Below are positions 9,263 through 15,562 of a DNA stretch of 64,000 bases, in pieces. The notes beneath the pieces were generated by a model. That model had not been told where the DNA came from. It was given only the letters and a program-made list of their open reading frames with translations, and did not search any database. Each line of letters starts with the position of its first letter. Position 1 is the first letter of the stretch. Origin of the DNA: Anaerococcus mediterraneensis (lineage in GTDB: Bacteria > Bacillota > Clostridia > Tissierellales > Peptoniphilaceae); the NCBI RefSeq assembly GCF_900128415.1, contig NZ_LT635772.1, positions 496,001 through 560,000 on the forward strand, written 5' to 3'. The translations under genes and the position numbers were made by a program.

Positions 9263-9281
9263 GTTTGCTTTACATTTATTG
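9243..9281. promoter_or_regulatory. Direct-repeat operator candidate for the XRE regulator
   Basis: Two 16-base copies, TGCTTTGCATTTATTG (9243-9258) and TGCTTTACATTTATTG (9266-9281), differ at one base and are 23 bases apart. They flank and overlap the -35 box of the XRE operon promoter, and the second reaches the -35 of the divergent plus-strand promoter. A repressor bound here could control both directions. Confidence 0.5.
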
Positions 9282-9306
9282 ATTTATAAATTTTTTATGT
9301 TATAAT
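9279..9306 (+). promoter_or_regulatory. Promoter of the structured leader and 78-residue gene
   Basis: TTGATT (9279-9284) and TATAAT (9301-9306) are 16 bases apart. Transcription should begin near 9313, just before the hairpin leader. Confidence 0.6.
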
Positions 9307-9312
9307 TGACCT

Positions 9313-9375
9313 AACAGAATCTCTCCATGCTTAATGTAGGTTTCCTACATGCGGACCACGGAGAGGGCTTTTTTT
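9313..9375 (+). promoter_or_regulatory. Structured RNA leader ending in a terminator-like stem (unidentified cis element)
   Basis: CTCTCC (9321-9326) pairs with GGAGAG (9360-9365) around an inner ATGTAGG/CCTACAT hairpin and an unpaired GCGGACCAC segment. A run of seven T follows, and then an AAGGAG ribosome-binding site. It looks like a compact riboswitch or attenuator. I could not match it to a known class. A short frame starting at 9327 also runs through it into the downstream gene. Confidence 0.45.
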
Positions 9376-9392
9376 ATATAAGGAGAAAGTAT

Positions 9393-9629
9393 ATGGAATT
9401 AAAGGAAAACCCTCGTTTGTATTCCGAAAACAAAAAATATAAGAGAAAGCAAAATAAAATATTTCCTATTCTTTTAATAATAAATAGAATTCTGAACTCA
9501 AATGACCAACGAAAATCTCTTTTAAAATATTTAGAAAATACTTTTGATAAATACCAAGGTTATTTTAATTATAACTTCATGGGTTTTCCAATAATTGGAA
9601 AGATATTCTTTAAACCAATTATTTCATAA
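9393..9629 (+). CDS. Small basic protein of unknown function behind a structured leader
   Basis: 78 residues from the ATG at 9393, which has AAGGAG at a good distance. An in-frame ATG at 9327 lies inside the leader hairpin and is less likely. The protein is Lys/Asn/Tyr-rich, with a hydrophobic stretch 'FPILLIINRIL' and a C-terminus 'NFMGFPIIGKIFFKP'. No family is recognised. Its control by a terminator-like leader suggests a conditional role, but nothing in the sequence says which. Confidence 0.5.
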   Translation: MELKENPRLYSENKKYKRKQNKIFPILLIINRILNSNDQRKSLLKYLENTFDKYQGYFNYNFMGFPIIGKIFFKPIIS

Positions 9630-9686
9630 TAATATTTCTTAATAAAAAAATAATTATATTAAGGCTTTCTATTCATATAAAATAAT

Positions 9687-9715
9687 TTGCCTCTAAGTTT
9701 TTTATATGATAAAAT
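9687..9715 (+). promoter_or_regulatory. Promoter of the S-box transcript
   Basis: TTGCCT (9687-9692) and TAAAAT (9710-9715) are 17 bases apart. The predicted start near 9722 coincides with the 5' edge of the riboswitch. Confidence 0.6.
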
Positions 9716-9721
9716 TAAATT

Positions 9722-9846
9722 ACCATAAAGAGAAGGCGAGAGACAAGCTCATCGACCCTTCAGCAACCTACCAAAAGGAAAGGTGCTAATGCTTGTATGA
9801 TGGATACATATTAAACTTGCATCCATCTGTCGATGGGTGTTTTTTT
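9722..9846 (+). promoter_or_regulatory. SAM-I (S-box) riboswitch with terminator
   Basis: The aptamer shows the S-box landmarks in order: AAGAGAAGG, GAGAGAC..GCTC, CCTTCAGCAACC and AAAGGTGCTAATGC. P1 is closed by ACCAT near 9723 and ATGG near 9801. The expression platform is clear: CATCCATC (9820-9827) and GATGGGTG (9832-9839) make an 8-bp stem before seven T. The 3' P1 strand (GATGGAT) can pair instead with ATCCAT to form an antiterminator. SAM binding should stop transcription. Class assignment rests on recalled consensus, not a covariance search. Confidence 0.82.
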
Positions 9847-9874
9847 CTTCTCTAAAATTTGAAAGGAGAAAAAA

Positions 9875-10177
9875 ATGTTACAAGAAGTTTATTACAAAAA
9901 CTATAAGGAAAATCGTAATGGAGATTATAGGAAAGAACCAAAATCCATACCTTACTCTATTTCAGAATTAGATCGTGATGTAATGGAATCATTTTACGAC
10001 TTTTTAATAGCTGAAGGTTTTGAATGTGTAGACTGGAACTTAACATTTCACACAGTACTTGTAAATACTGAACTAAGACGTTTTGGTATGATACATCTAC
10101 CAACATACTTCGAGTGCGTTAATTCTAGACATTATACAATTAAAGAATTTTTAGACGAAGTATATTATGCTAATTAG
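9875..10177 (+). CDS. Hypothetical protein under S-box control
   Basis: 100 residues; GAAAGGAG precedes the ATG. The protein is acidic and aromatic-rich: a 'KSIPYSISELDRDVMESFYDFLIAEGFE' segment, then 'VLVNTELRRFGMIHLPTYFECVN' and 'TIKEFLDEVYY'. It has no signal peptide or membrane segment and I do not recognise a family. Because the only gene behind the SAM riboswitch is normally linked to methionine, cysteine or SAM metabolism or transport, a role there can be suspected but is not shown. It may be a remnant or a newly recruited target. Confidence 0.6.
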   Translation: MLQEVYYKNYKENRNGDYRKEPKSIPYSISELDRDVMESFYDFLIAEGFECVDWNLTFHTVLVNTELRRFGMIHLPTYFECVNSRHYTIKEFLDEVYYAN

Positions 10178-10189
10178 AATTTTTAAATC

Positions 10190-10540
10190 TGTCACCAGAT
10201 TTAGCATAAATATTTATTTTAAAAGTAATCTATGATTTCTCTGCCCATATCGCAATAATCAAAGGAAAATTCTTGTCCATAAACCTATTCATTGATTATA
10301 TGGAAATTGTTCCTTTAGAACGAGTTGCTATGTAATTATATTTTTTAGTAAATTCCGTTATTTCCTTATAATCAGATACTCCGTCATCCTTATTTAGATA
10401 CAGATTAGAAATTCTTTAAATGTGTTACAAGAATTTCTAATCTGTAAATCGCCTGATGATCCGATTTATCAAATTTATTATAACGATATTTTTTGTTCTT
10501 CCTCACTCAATTTTAACTTTTCTAATTTCTTTCAATAATT
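10190..10540 (-). pseudogene. Probable decayed coding region with a long perfect inverted repeat
   Basis: No intact gene lies here. On the minus strand, short coding-like stretches occur in shifting frames (for example 'EITEFTKKYNYIATRSKGTISI' near 10300-10370), broken by stops, as in an old pseudogene; the original family is not recognisable. Inside it, 17-base arms at 10400-10416 and 10429-10445 form a perfect inverted repeat with a 12-base loop. Confidence 0.3.
10400..10445. repeat. Perfect 17-bp inverted repeat
   Basis: ACAGATTAGAAATTCTT (10400-10416) is the exact reverse complement of AAGAATTTCTAATCTGT (10429-10445). The motif GAATTTCTAA recurs in the antitoxin operator 150 bases downstream. 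There is no T run, so it is not an obvious terminator. Confidence 0.7.
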
Positions 10541-10544
10541 TCAA

Positions 10545-10573
10545 TTGACTTTTTTCTTAGAAATAATTATAAT
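10545..10573 (+). promoter_or_regulatory. Promoter of the antitoxin/toxin operon
   Basis: TTGACT (10545-10550) and TATAAT (10568-10573) are 17 bases apart, directly ahead of the palindromic operator. Confidence 0.75.
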
Positions 10574-10574
10574 C

Positions 10575-10601
10575 TAGTTAGAAAGTGAGAATTTCTAACT
10601 A
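10575..10601 (+). promoter_or_regulatory. Palindromic operator of the AbrB antitoxin
   Basis: TAGTTAGAAA and TTTCTAACTA are perfect 10-base inverted arms with a 7-base spacer, located between the -10 box and the ribosome-binding site. This is the usual position for autoregulation by an antitoxin. Confidence 0.6.
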
Positions 10602-10614
10602 AGGAGGCTTTACT

Positions 10615-10872
10615 ATGTTAGTTGAACTAAAAGCTAAATCACAGGTCACCATCCCAAAAGATATAGTAAATTCAATGGATTTAAATCAAGGTGATCAATT
10701 TGAAGTAATTGAAGATAATGGAAAAATTATCCTTATACCTGTTGCAATCTATCCAGAATATGTAATAAAAGAATTAAAAAAGCAAGTAAACGAAATCAAA
10801 AAAACTATCAAAAATGGTGAACAACCTGTTTTTGATTCAATTGATTCACTATTCGAAGATTTGGATAAGTAA
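10615..10872 (+). CDS. AbrB/MazE-family antitoxin
   Basis: 85 residues. The N-terminal half is a swapped-hairpin AbrB DNA-binding fold ('LKAKSQVTIPKDIVNSMDLNQGDQFEVIEDNGKIILIP'). The C-terminal half is an acidic/amphipathic tail ('VFDSIDSLFEDLDK') of the kind that wraps a RelE/YafQ toxin. Its stop codon overlaps the start of the downstream toxin frame (TAATG). AGGAGG lies ahead of the ATG, and a consensus promoter and palindromic operator lie upstream. Confidence 0.88.
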   Translation: MLVELKAKSQVTIPKDIVNSMDLNQGDQFEVIEDNGKIILIPVAIYPEYVIKELKKQVNEIKKTIKNGEQPVFDSIDSLFEDLDK

Positions 10873-11131
10873 TGGCCTATAAAATTACTTATTCAAAAGA
10901 CTTTAAAAAACACTATAAAAAACTATCTGAAATAGAAAAAAACAAACTAAAAAGAAAATAAAATTTTTTATAGAAAATCCCACCCATCCATCTTTGAGAA
11001 CTAAGAAAATACAAGGAACTAATGGTATCTGGGAATCTTCTGTAAATATGGATATCCGAAAATTTTACGAGAATAATGAATTGATATTTCTCTTAGATAT
11101 TGGACACCACAATATTTTGGATAAATTTTAA
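10872..11131 (+). pseudogene. RelE/YafQ-like toxin gene broken by a frameshift
   Basis: The frame opens with 'MAYKITYSKDFKKHYKKLSEIEKNKLKRK' and hits TAA after codon 29. Shifting by -1 there continues directly as 'IKFFIENPTHPSL' and 'KIQGTNGIWESSVNMDIR', ending 'LLDIGHHNILDKF' at the TAA of 11129-11131. Those are RelE/YafQ-superfamily features. Loss of one A from an A-rich run near 10955-10962 explains the break. A sequencing error, or slippage at the A-AAA-TAA site, are alternatives. As read, the toxin is inactive while the antitoxin is intact. Confidence 0.75.
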
Positions 11132-11160
11132 GGTGATGGCCAGATTTTCTGGTCATCACC
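11132..11160. terminator. Bidirectional terminator
   Basis: GGTGATGGCCAGA and the near-complementary CTGGTCATCACC form a long stem with a TTTT loop between the toxin frame and the convergent minus-strand gene. The T tract is weak (TTTGTTTT). Confidence 0.65.
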
Positions 11161-11166
11161 TTTGTT

Positions 11167-12210
11167 TTATCTAAATTCTCCTGTGACAAGTTTGGATGAG
11201 ATCCATCCGCCTTCTATTTTTAGCCAATATCTGCCGCCGTCGTTGACTACCTCGCTTACTTCTAGGCTGTCGCCGTCGTTTACATATCCTGCTACTCCTG
11301 AGTTTAGGTTTGGTTCTGTTCTGATTTCTCCCATTGATGCGTTGATTTTGACTTTTTTATTCAAGAAGTCGCTTTCTTTGTAGACATCAGTATATTTTGG
11401 GTTGCCATTTTGGCCGTAGGCATTGCTTATCCTTAGGGCTTCTTTTTCTTGGACTGAAAGTTTGACTCTCTCGCCGCTATTTGTATTTTTACCCTCAGAA
11501 TTTTCAGTGTTTTCTGTATTTTCTGTGTTTTCTTCTTGGTTTTCTGTATTTTCTGCTGGTTTTTCTTCTTCTATTTTTTTGTCAGCCTGATCTTTTAAAT
11601 CTTTGATTTTTTCAGATTCTGGCAAGATCCTAAGTATAGCAGCTGAGACTTCACTTACTTTTTGATATTCTTTATTTTCTAGGCGACTTTTTAGCCTTTC
11701 AGCTAGGTCATCTTCGATTTTGCCTATCATGTCTTGGGCTTGTTTGTAGTATTTGCCAGAGCTTTCTGGTACTGCGTCTAATACTTTGATGGCTTTTTCG
11801 TATTCTTTATTTTTTATATTTTCCTTGCCAGCTTCTATAGCTTTTTTATAAAGTTCTTCTTTTGACTCTACAGTCTCTTCTACCTGGCTTGGGGTATCTT
11901 TATTTTCGCTAGGAGATTTGCCCTTGCCTAGGCTCATAAAATATGAAATTATGATAGCTAAGAGGGCCAAAATTAGCATAGCTCCTAGTATTGTAGCTAC
12001 TGTTATGAAGTCCATGTCATATTTTCTTTTTTTTCTATCCCTATTTCTACTGGTATTGATATTTTTCATACCAATTTTTTTATCATCTACCCTAGTTTTC
12101 CTATCGGATCTTGGTTTTTCATTTTCTTTTGCCTCTACTAGGTCAGCTCCACAAGATTTACAAACTTTTCTAAAATCTTCATTTTCACTGCCGCATTTTT
12201 TGCAAATCAT
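11167..12210 (-). CDS. Zinc-ribbon membrane protein with helical stalk and C-terminal SH3-like domain
   Basis: 347 residues. The N-terminus is a zinc ribbon (CKKCGS..CKSCGADL, residues 3-24). A basic segment and one membrane helix follow (about 70-92, 'VATILGAMLILALLAIIISYF'). Beyond the membrane are TPR-like helical repeats (about 110-205), a Glu/Asn/Thr-rich spacer (215-245), and an SH3b-type module ('INASMGEIRTEPNLNSGVAGYVNDGDSLEV ... WLKIEGGWISSKLV'). SH3b domains often bind peptidoglycan, so the outer part may contact the wall. The exact role is unknown. Confidence 0.75.
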   Translation of the reverse strand: MICKKCGSENEDFRKVCKSCGADLVEAKENEKPRSDRKTRVDDKKIGMKNINTSRNRDRKKRKYDMDFITVATILGAMLILALLAIIISYFMSLGKGKSPSENKDTPSQVEETVESKEELYKKAIEAGKENIKNKEYEKAIKVLDAVPESSGKYYKQAQDMIGKIEDDLAERLKSRLENKEYQKVSEVSAAILRILPESEKIKDLKDQADKKIEEEKPAENTENQEENTENTENTENSEGKNTNSGERVKLSVQEKEALRISNAYGQNGNPKYTDVYKESDFLNKKVKINASMGEIRTEPNLNSGVAGYVNDGDSLEVSEVVNDGGRYWLKIEGGWISSKLVTGEFR

Positions 12211-12277
12211 ATTTTTCTCCTTATATTATTATTTCCTACTGATCTTATGTTATTATTATATCATAAATTTTATTTAG

Positions 12278-12312
12278 AAAAAGCCTTGACCAATAAATAG
12301 CCAAGGCTTTTT
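12278..12312. terminator. Bidirectional terminator
   Basis: AAAAAGCCTTG (12278-12288) and CAAGGCTTTTT (12302-12312) form an 11-bp stem flanked by A/T runs, ending the DUF438 gene on the minus strand. Confidence 0.85.
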
Positions 12313-12320
12313 GTCATATT

Positions 12321-13643
12321 TTATTTTTCTAGAAAGTTTTTATAAAAACTTAAATCTTGTACTGTCTCTAGGACTCCCTTGTATTTTCCATCCTTGTCCC
12401 TGACTGCGTAGTAGGATATACCATAGTCTATGCCCTTTATGTTTCTGACAAGTTTGAATGAGTCTTTCTTGCCCTCCTTAAAATCTTTTACAAGGTTTCT
12501 GACTATGCTTTCTACTTGTGGTGGGTGGCAGGAATATAGGTCCCTACCTAGAGATGAGACCGGTCTTTTAAAGATTTTTTTGCCCTTGTGATCATTGTAG
12601 TAGGTGTTTATGTCATTTTCATCTACAAAGGTGATTTCTATCTCCAAAGTATCGAGCATGGCCTCTAGCTGGTCGACTCTCATTTTGCCCTTGGCAAAAT
12701 TTATGAATCCAGATTCTCCTTCTATGCTTGATTTTTCTCTTGGCTGATCATTGTAGCTTGTCAAGTTGTGATCATAGTCTCCTAGGTCCCTGTATAAAAG
12801 ATCCAAATCCTCATCGCTTACATTTTCAAATACAAGGGGGTAGAGGATATTTTCCTCCTTGTAGGTCATCTCCTTTGCCCTTTCTAGGCTCTCGATCAAG
12901 AGGTCTTTTTTGCCAAGTTTGATAGCTTTTTTTATATTGTTAAAGATCTCTATATCCACTGCCCACATGACTTCAGATGGGCCTGGTTTGTTGTATTTGC
13001 TTTTTAGGATAGGATATATCAAATCTCCCTTTTTTCTATAGTGTTCTGATATTTTGTAGATATCATCTGATATTTCCTCACCTTTTTCTATCCTTTCTTC
13101 CTCATTTTTTATAATATTTTTTATAATTTGATTTTCCTTTTGAAAATAATCAAGAAAAGATCCTTTCTCATCGTCACTAGCTTTGTTTTCTGCCTCTGTC
13201 ATCCCATGAAAGAGTGATGAATGGACATCACAAAGTCTTCTGACTTCAGCCTTATCCATGCCTGACTCCAAAAGTTTTTCTTCTGCATCCATTATTTCTG
13301 ATGACGATACATTCTCAAAATTTTTCTTGAAATCAGCCCTTACTTTTTCCAAGTCTTCCCCTTGGGATAGTCTTTCTATATAGGATCCAATAAGGTCCTG
13401 CCTTCTTATGGTCTCAGGATCTAGCGAAGAATCATAAATCTCATAGCCTAAAGCCTCAAGCTTTTTTTCTACATCTACAATTCCCATCATCTTGGCCCCA
13501 CGTTTTATAGACATTTTTTTGCCCAAAGTATTTAAAATCATGGCTTTACCAAGGCCAGAAAAACCTATAGAAATAAGGTCTTCTTTTAACCTATCATTGT
13601 CCTTTACAAGTTCAAAAACTGCTTTATTTATATCTATTTTCAT
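12321..13643 (-). CDS. DUF1858/DUF438/PAS-domain protein (hemerythrin-like region degenerate)
   Basis: 440 residues. The N-terminal ~60 residues match DUF1858 ('FELVKDNDRLKEDLISIGFSGLG'). Residues about 85-150 match DUF438 ('RLCDVHSSLFHGMTEAE'). Residues about 160-300 follow the layout of a hemerythrin HHE domain ('HYRKKGDLIYPILKSKYN', 'KEENILYPLVFENV'), but several expected iron-ligand His are replaced, starting with FLDYFQKEN where family members usually have HP.H. The C-terminal ~120 residues are a PAS domain ('LGRDLYSCHPPQVESIV', 'YAVRDKDGKYKGVLETVQDLS'). These proteins are thought to sense redox or small ligands; the loss of ligands here argues against iron binding. Confidence 0.85.
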   Translation of the reverse strand: MKIDINKAVFELVKDNDRLKEDLISIGFSGLGKAMILNTLGKKMSIKRGAKMMGIVDVEKKLEALGYEIYDSSLDPETIRRQDLIGSYIERLSQGEDLEKVRADFKKNFENVSSSEIMDAEEKLLESGMDKAEVRRLCDVHSSLFHGMTEAENKASDDEKGSFLDYFQKENQIIKNIIKNEEERIEKGEEISDDIYKISEHYRKKGDLIYPILKSKYNKPGPSEVMWAVDIEIFNNIKKAIKLGKKDLLIESLERAKEMTYKEENILYPLVFENVSDEDLDLLYRDLGDYDHNLTSYNDQPREKSSIEGESGFINFAKGKMRVDQLEAMLDTLEIEITFVDENDINTYYNDHKGKKIFKRPVSSLGRDLYSCHPPQVESIVRNLVKDFKEGKKDSFKLVRNIKGIDYGISYYAVRDKDGKYKGVLETVQDLSFYKNFLEK

Positions 13644-13742
13644 AAAATCACTCCTGTACTATCATTATACAAGTATTATATCAAAATAGATAATCATTAT
13701 CAGTAACAAATGATACAAAAATCAACTTTTTTTGAAATTTTT

Positions 13743-14045
13743 CTAATTTTTTACAAAGATGCAAAACCAGATGACCCTATCTTGTTTTATAACCCTGTGG
13801 ACCTGGTGGGGATGGATAGGCAAGATGTCGCCTTTTTTTAGGGTTTTGACCTGCCCATCTATTTCAAGCTCTGCCACTCCCTCTTCTATCTTTACTATCT
13901 CTAGCTCGTCCTGGTCGTAGTAGTCTGTTATCTGGTCTAAGGATGAGATCCTCACTAGTTTTATTTTCTCATCTTCATAAATTGTCTCTTCTATTTCTTT
14001 TTTGTCAGAAAAATTTATGTTTTCAAATATATTGTATATGGTCAT
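13743..14045 (-). CDS. Small cupin-domain protein
   Basis: 100 residues from the ATG at 14045 (purine-rich GGGGG upstream). The frame extends further but that part falls in a repeat element. A single cupin barrel is visible: 'ELEIVKIEEGVAELEIDGQVKTLKKGDILPIHPHQVHRV' includes the G-D-PxxxxH motif 2 signature and two His. The end is 'VIWFCIFVKN'. Such proteins often act as sugar- or metal-binding sensors or isomerases; the substrate is unknown. Its promoter region has been replaced by, or lies within, the fold-back element just upstream. Confidence 0.75.
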   Translation of the reverse strand: MTIYNIFENINFSDKKEIEETIYEDEKIKLVRISSLDQITDYYDQDELEIVKIEEGVAELEIDGQVKTLKKGDILPIHPHQVHRVIKQDRVIWFCIFVKN

Positions 14046-14072
14046 TTCCCCCTTTTTTTTTGTAAAGAAAAA

Positions 14073-14302
14073 ACAGCCTAAGCTGCTCAGGCTGTTGACG
14101 AAGTTACAAAATCCAAAAGTAAGCGTTCCGTTCGAAAGAAATTGATAGAAATTCAAATTGAAATAATCCGCCCGTAAATCGCACTGTTTGAGCGATAGCG
14201 AGTTTGCGATTTACAGGATTATGAAATTTAGAATTTCACAATTTCTGTAGTCGGATAAGCGTTTTTGGATTTTATCTACGTTCTGAACAGCCTAAGCTGC
14301 TC
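14073..14302. repeat. Fold-back (MITE/REP-like) element flanked by a 16-bp direct repeat
   Basis: ACAGCCTAAGCTGCTC occurs at 14073-14088 and again at 14287-14302. Between them, the left arm (AGGCTGTT...AAAATCCAAAA...AAATAATCC...GTAAATCGCA) is matched by the reverse complement of the right arm in the same order, giving an imperfect hairpin of nearly 100 bp per arm. The loop is centred on TGAGCGATAGCGAG near 14185-14205. It encodes no protein. The left direct repeat also forms a terminator hairpin (14074-14095) on the minus strand. Confidence 0.7.
14074..14095 (-). terminator. Rho-independent terminator at the left edge of the fold-back element
   Basis: On the minus strand CAGCCT and AGGCTG form a stem followed by TTTTTTCTTT. 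It probably ends the sigma-factor operon transcript. Confidence 0.65.
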
Positions 14303-14462
14303 TTTCCTTGATTTTTCTGTAGGCTCCTACAAAAAGTATTCCTAGTCCAATCCCTCTTATAAGTCCATTTACAAAGTTTGGCATACTTGTGAATCTCTCC
14401 AGTATAAAGGGCAAGATCACGAGTATAATTCCAAGTCCTATATTAGATTTTAAAAATTTCAT
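14292..14462 (-). CDS. Small hydrophobic membrane protein coupled to the sigma gene
   Basis: 56 residues starting 'MKFLKSNIGLGIILVILPF' and ending 'LGILFVGAYRKIKERAA'. There are two short hydrophobic segments separated by 'ERFTSMPNFVNGLIRG'. The ATG overlaps the TGA of the sigma gene (TGATG), so translation is probably coupled. The stop codon lies inside the direct repeat that bounds the fold-back element. The function is unknown; it is too short for routine gene callers. Confidence 0.6.
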   Translation of the reverse strand: MKFLKSNIGLGIILVILPFILERFTSMPNFVNGLIRGIGLGILFVGAYRKIKERAA

Positions 14463-15226
14463 CAGTCTAAGATAGTCTCAAATTCTTGGGAGAATTTTTT
14501 GAGGATTTTTTTCTCAATCCTAGATACAGTCATCTGGCTTATATTTAGGCTTTCTGCTATATCTACCTGGGTCCTGCCCTCATAGTATCTGAGTTCTAGG
14601 ATTTCTTTTTCTAGGTCTGAGAGTTTTTCTTTGGACTTTTCTATGATGTCATTTAGCTCAATAGAGTCAAAGTTTTTATCTTCTTCCCCAATGATGTCTG
14701 CTAGGTCTATGGAGTTTTCTCCCTTTTGGACTTGGTATTTCATATCTAGGGATTGGGGAGTGTAGACCTTGCTTGCCTCCATGGTTTCAAGTATTGTTTC
14801 CTCATCTTCGCCCAAATAGTCTGCTATGTCTTTTATAGTTGGGACTCTTTGTAGCTCTTGTGGCAGGATTTTTTTTGCCACATTTATTTTTTTATAGAGG
14901 TTTTGTACCCTCCTTGGGACTCTGATGACCCAGCCCTTGTCCCTAAAATATCTTTTTAGCTCTCCCATTATAGTTGGGGTCGCAAAGGATGAAAAGGCGT
15001 AGCCCTTTGATGGATCAAACCTATCAACAGCATTTATCAGCCCCAGGCTTGCCACCTGGTAGAGGTCATCTTTTTCTATACCCTTGCCTACGTATTTGTT
15101 TGATAAAATATCAACTATATACATGTGCTCTTCTATGAGCTCATCTCTAAGTTTTTTATCTCTTGTTCGGGCAAATTCCTCAAATTTTTGGTTTATTTCA
15201 TCTTTCTTTGCCCTGTCCTTAGTCAT
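14462..15226 (-). CDS. SigB/SigF-subfamily RNA polymerase sigma factor
   Basis: 254 residues with regions 2, 3 and 4. Region 2 holds 'DDLYQVASLGLINAVDRFDPSKGYAFSSFATPTIMGELKRYFRD'. Region 3 holds 'RVPRRVQNLYKKI' and 'PTIKDIADYLGEDEETI'. Region 4 ends in the HTH 'EGRTQVDIAESLNISQMTVSRIEKKIL'. This is the group-3 SigB/SigF/SigG type that directs stress or sporulation genes. The start overlaps the anti-sigma gene by 8 bases, and an anti-anti-sigma gene precedes that, as in rsbV-rsbW-sigB. The organism group is not known to sporulate, so a general stress role is more likely. That last step is inference. Confidence 0.9.
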   Translation of the reverse strand: MTKDRAKKDEINQKFEEFARTRDKKLRDELIEEHMYIVDILSNKYVGKGIEKDDLYQVASLGLINAVDRFDPSKGYAFSSFATPTIMGELKRYFRDKGWVIRVPRRVQNLYKKINVAKKILPQELQRVPTIKDIADYLGEDEETILETMEASKVYTPQSLDMKYQVQKGENSIDLADIIGEEDKNFDSIELNDIIEKSKEKLSDLEKEILELRYYEGRTQVDIAESLNISQMTVSRIEKKILKKFSQEFETILD

Positions 15227-15560
15227 AATCAGCCCTTAAAGATATTTTTAGAAGGTCTCCTTCTATTTCGCACTCATCTGCCAAGGCCTTGATAATAGAG
15301 TTTCTCATAGTTATAGCCCTATCATCACCTGTCTCATCCTTGCCATAGACTTCTATTTCTAGGCTCCTATTGCCTACAAAGAAATTTATCTCTAGGTCAT
15401 CATCTGTCATTTTGTAGTTGACAGCTTCGCTGACTAGGACTTTGAGGTCTTCGATTTTTTCTATATCAAAATCAAGGTCTGAGCCAAGGCCTGCAGCAAA
15501 GAGCCTAAGAGATTTTATATAAAGACTTTTGGAAGGTATTTTTATACTTATCTTGTCCAT
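15219..15560 (-). CDS. Anti-sigma factor of the RsbW/SpoIIAB type, with degenerate ATP-binding motifs
   Basis: 113 residues in the position and size range of an RsbW-like serine kinase anti-sigma factor (usual length about 140-160). The N-terminus ('ISIKIPSKSLYIKSLRLFAAGLGSDLDF') and 'IEKIEDLKVLVSEAV' fit the family. The N-box Asn is not clear ('SEAVNYKMTDDDLEI'), and the G1 (DxGxG) loop is absent, replaced by 'EVYGKDETGDDRAITMRNSII'. It may bind sigma without kinase activity. It lies between the STAS-domain gene and the sigma gene, overlapping the latter. Confidence 0.75.
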   Translation of the reverse strand: MDKISIKIPSKSLYIKSLRLFAAGLGSDLDFDIEKIEDLKVLVSEAVNYKMTDDDLEINFFVGNRSLEIEVYGKDETGDDRAITMRNSIIKALADECEIEGDLLKISLRADYD

Positions 15561-15562
15561 TT

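Noticed and set aside
9313..9375. Known riboswitch classes (preQ1, fluoride, SMK box, ZTP, guanidine)
   Set aside because: None of the recalled consensus motifs fits the sequence; left as an unidentified leader.
10400..10445. Inverted repeat as a terminator
   Set aside because: Neither side has a T run, and no intact gene ends there.
14046..14156. N-terminal extension of the cupin protein
   Set aside because: The extra 37 codons lie within the fold-back repeat and terminator; the conserved product begins at 14045.
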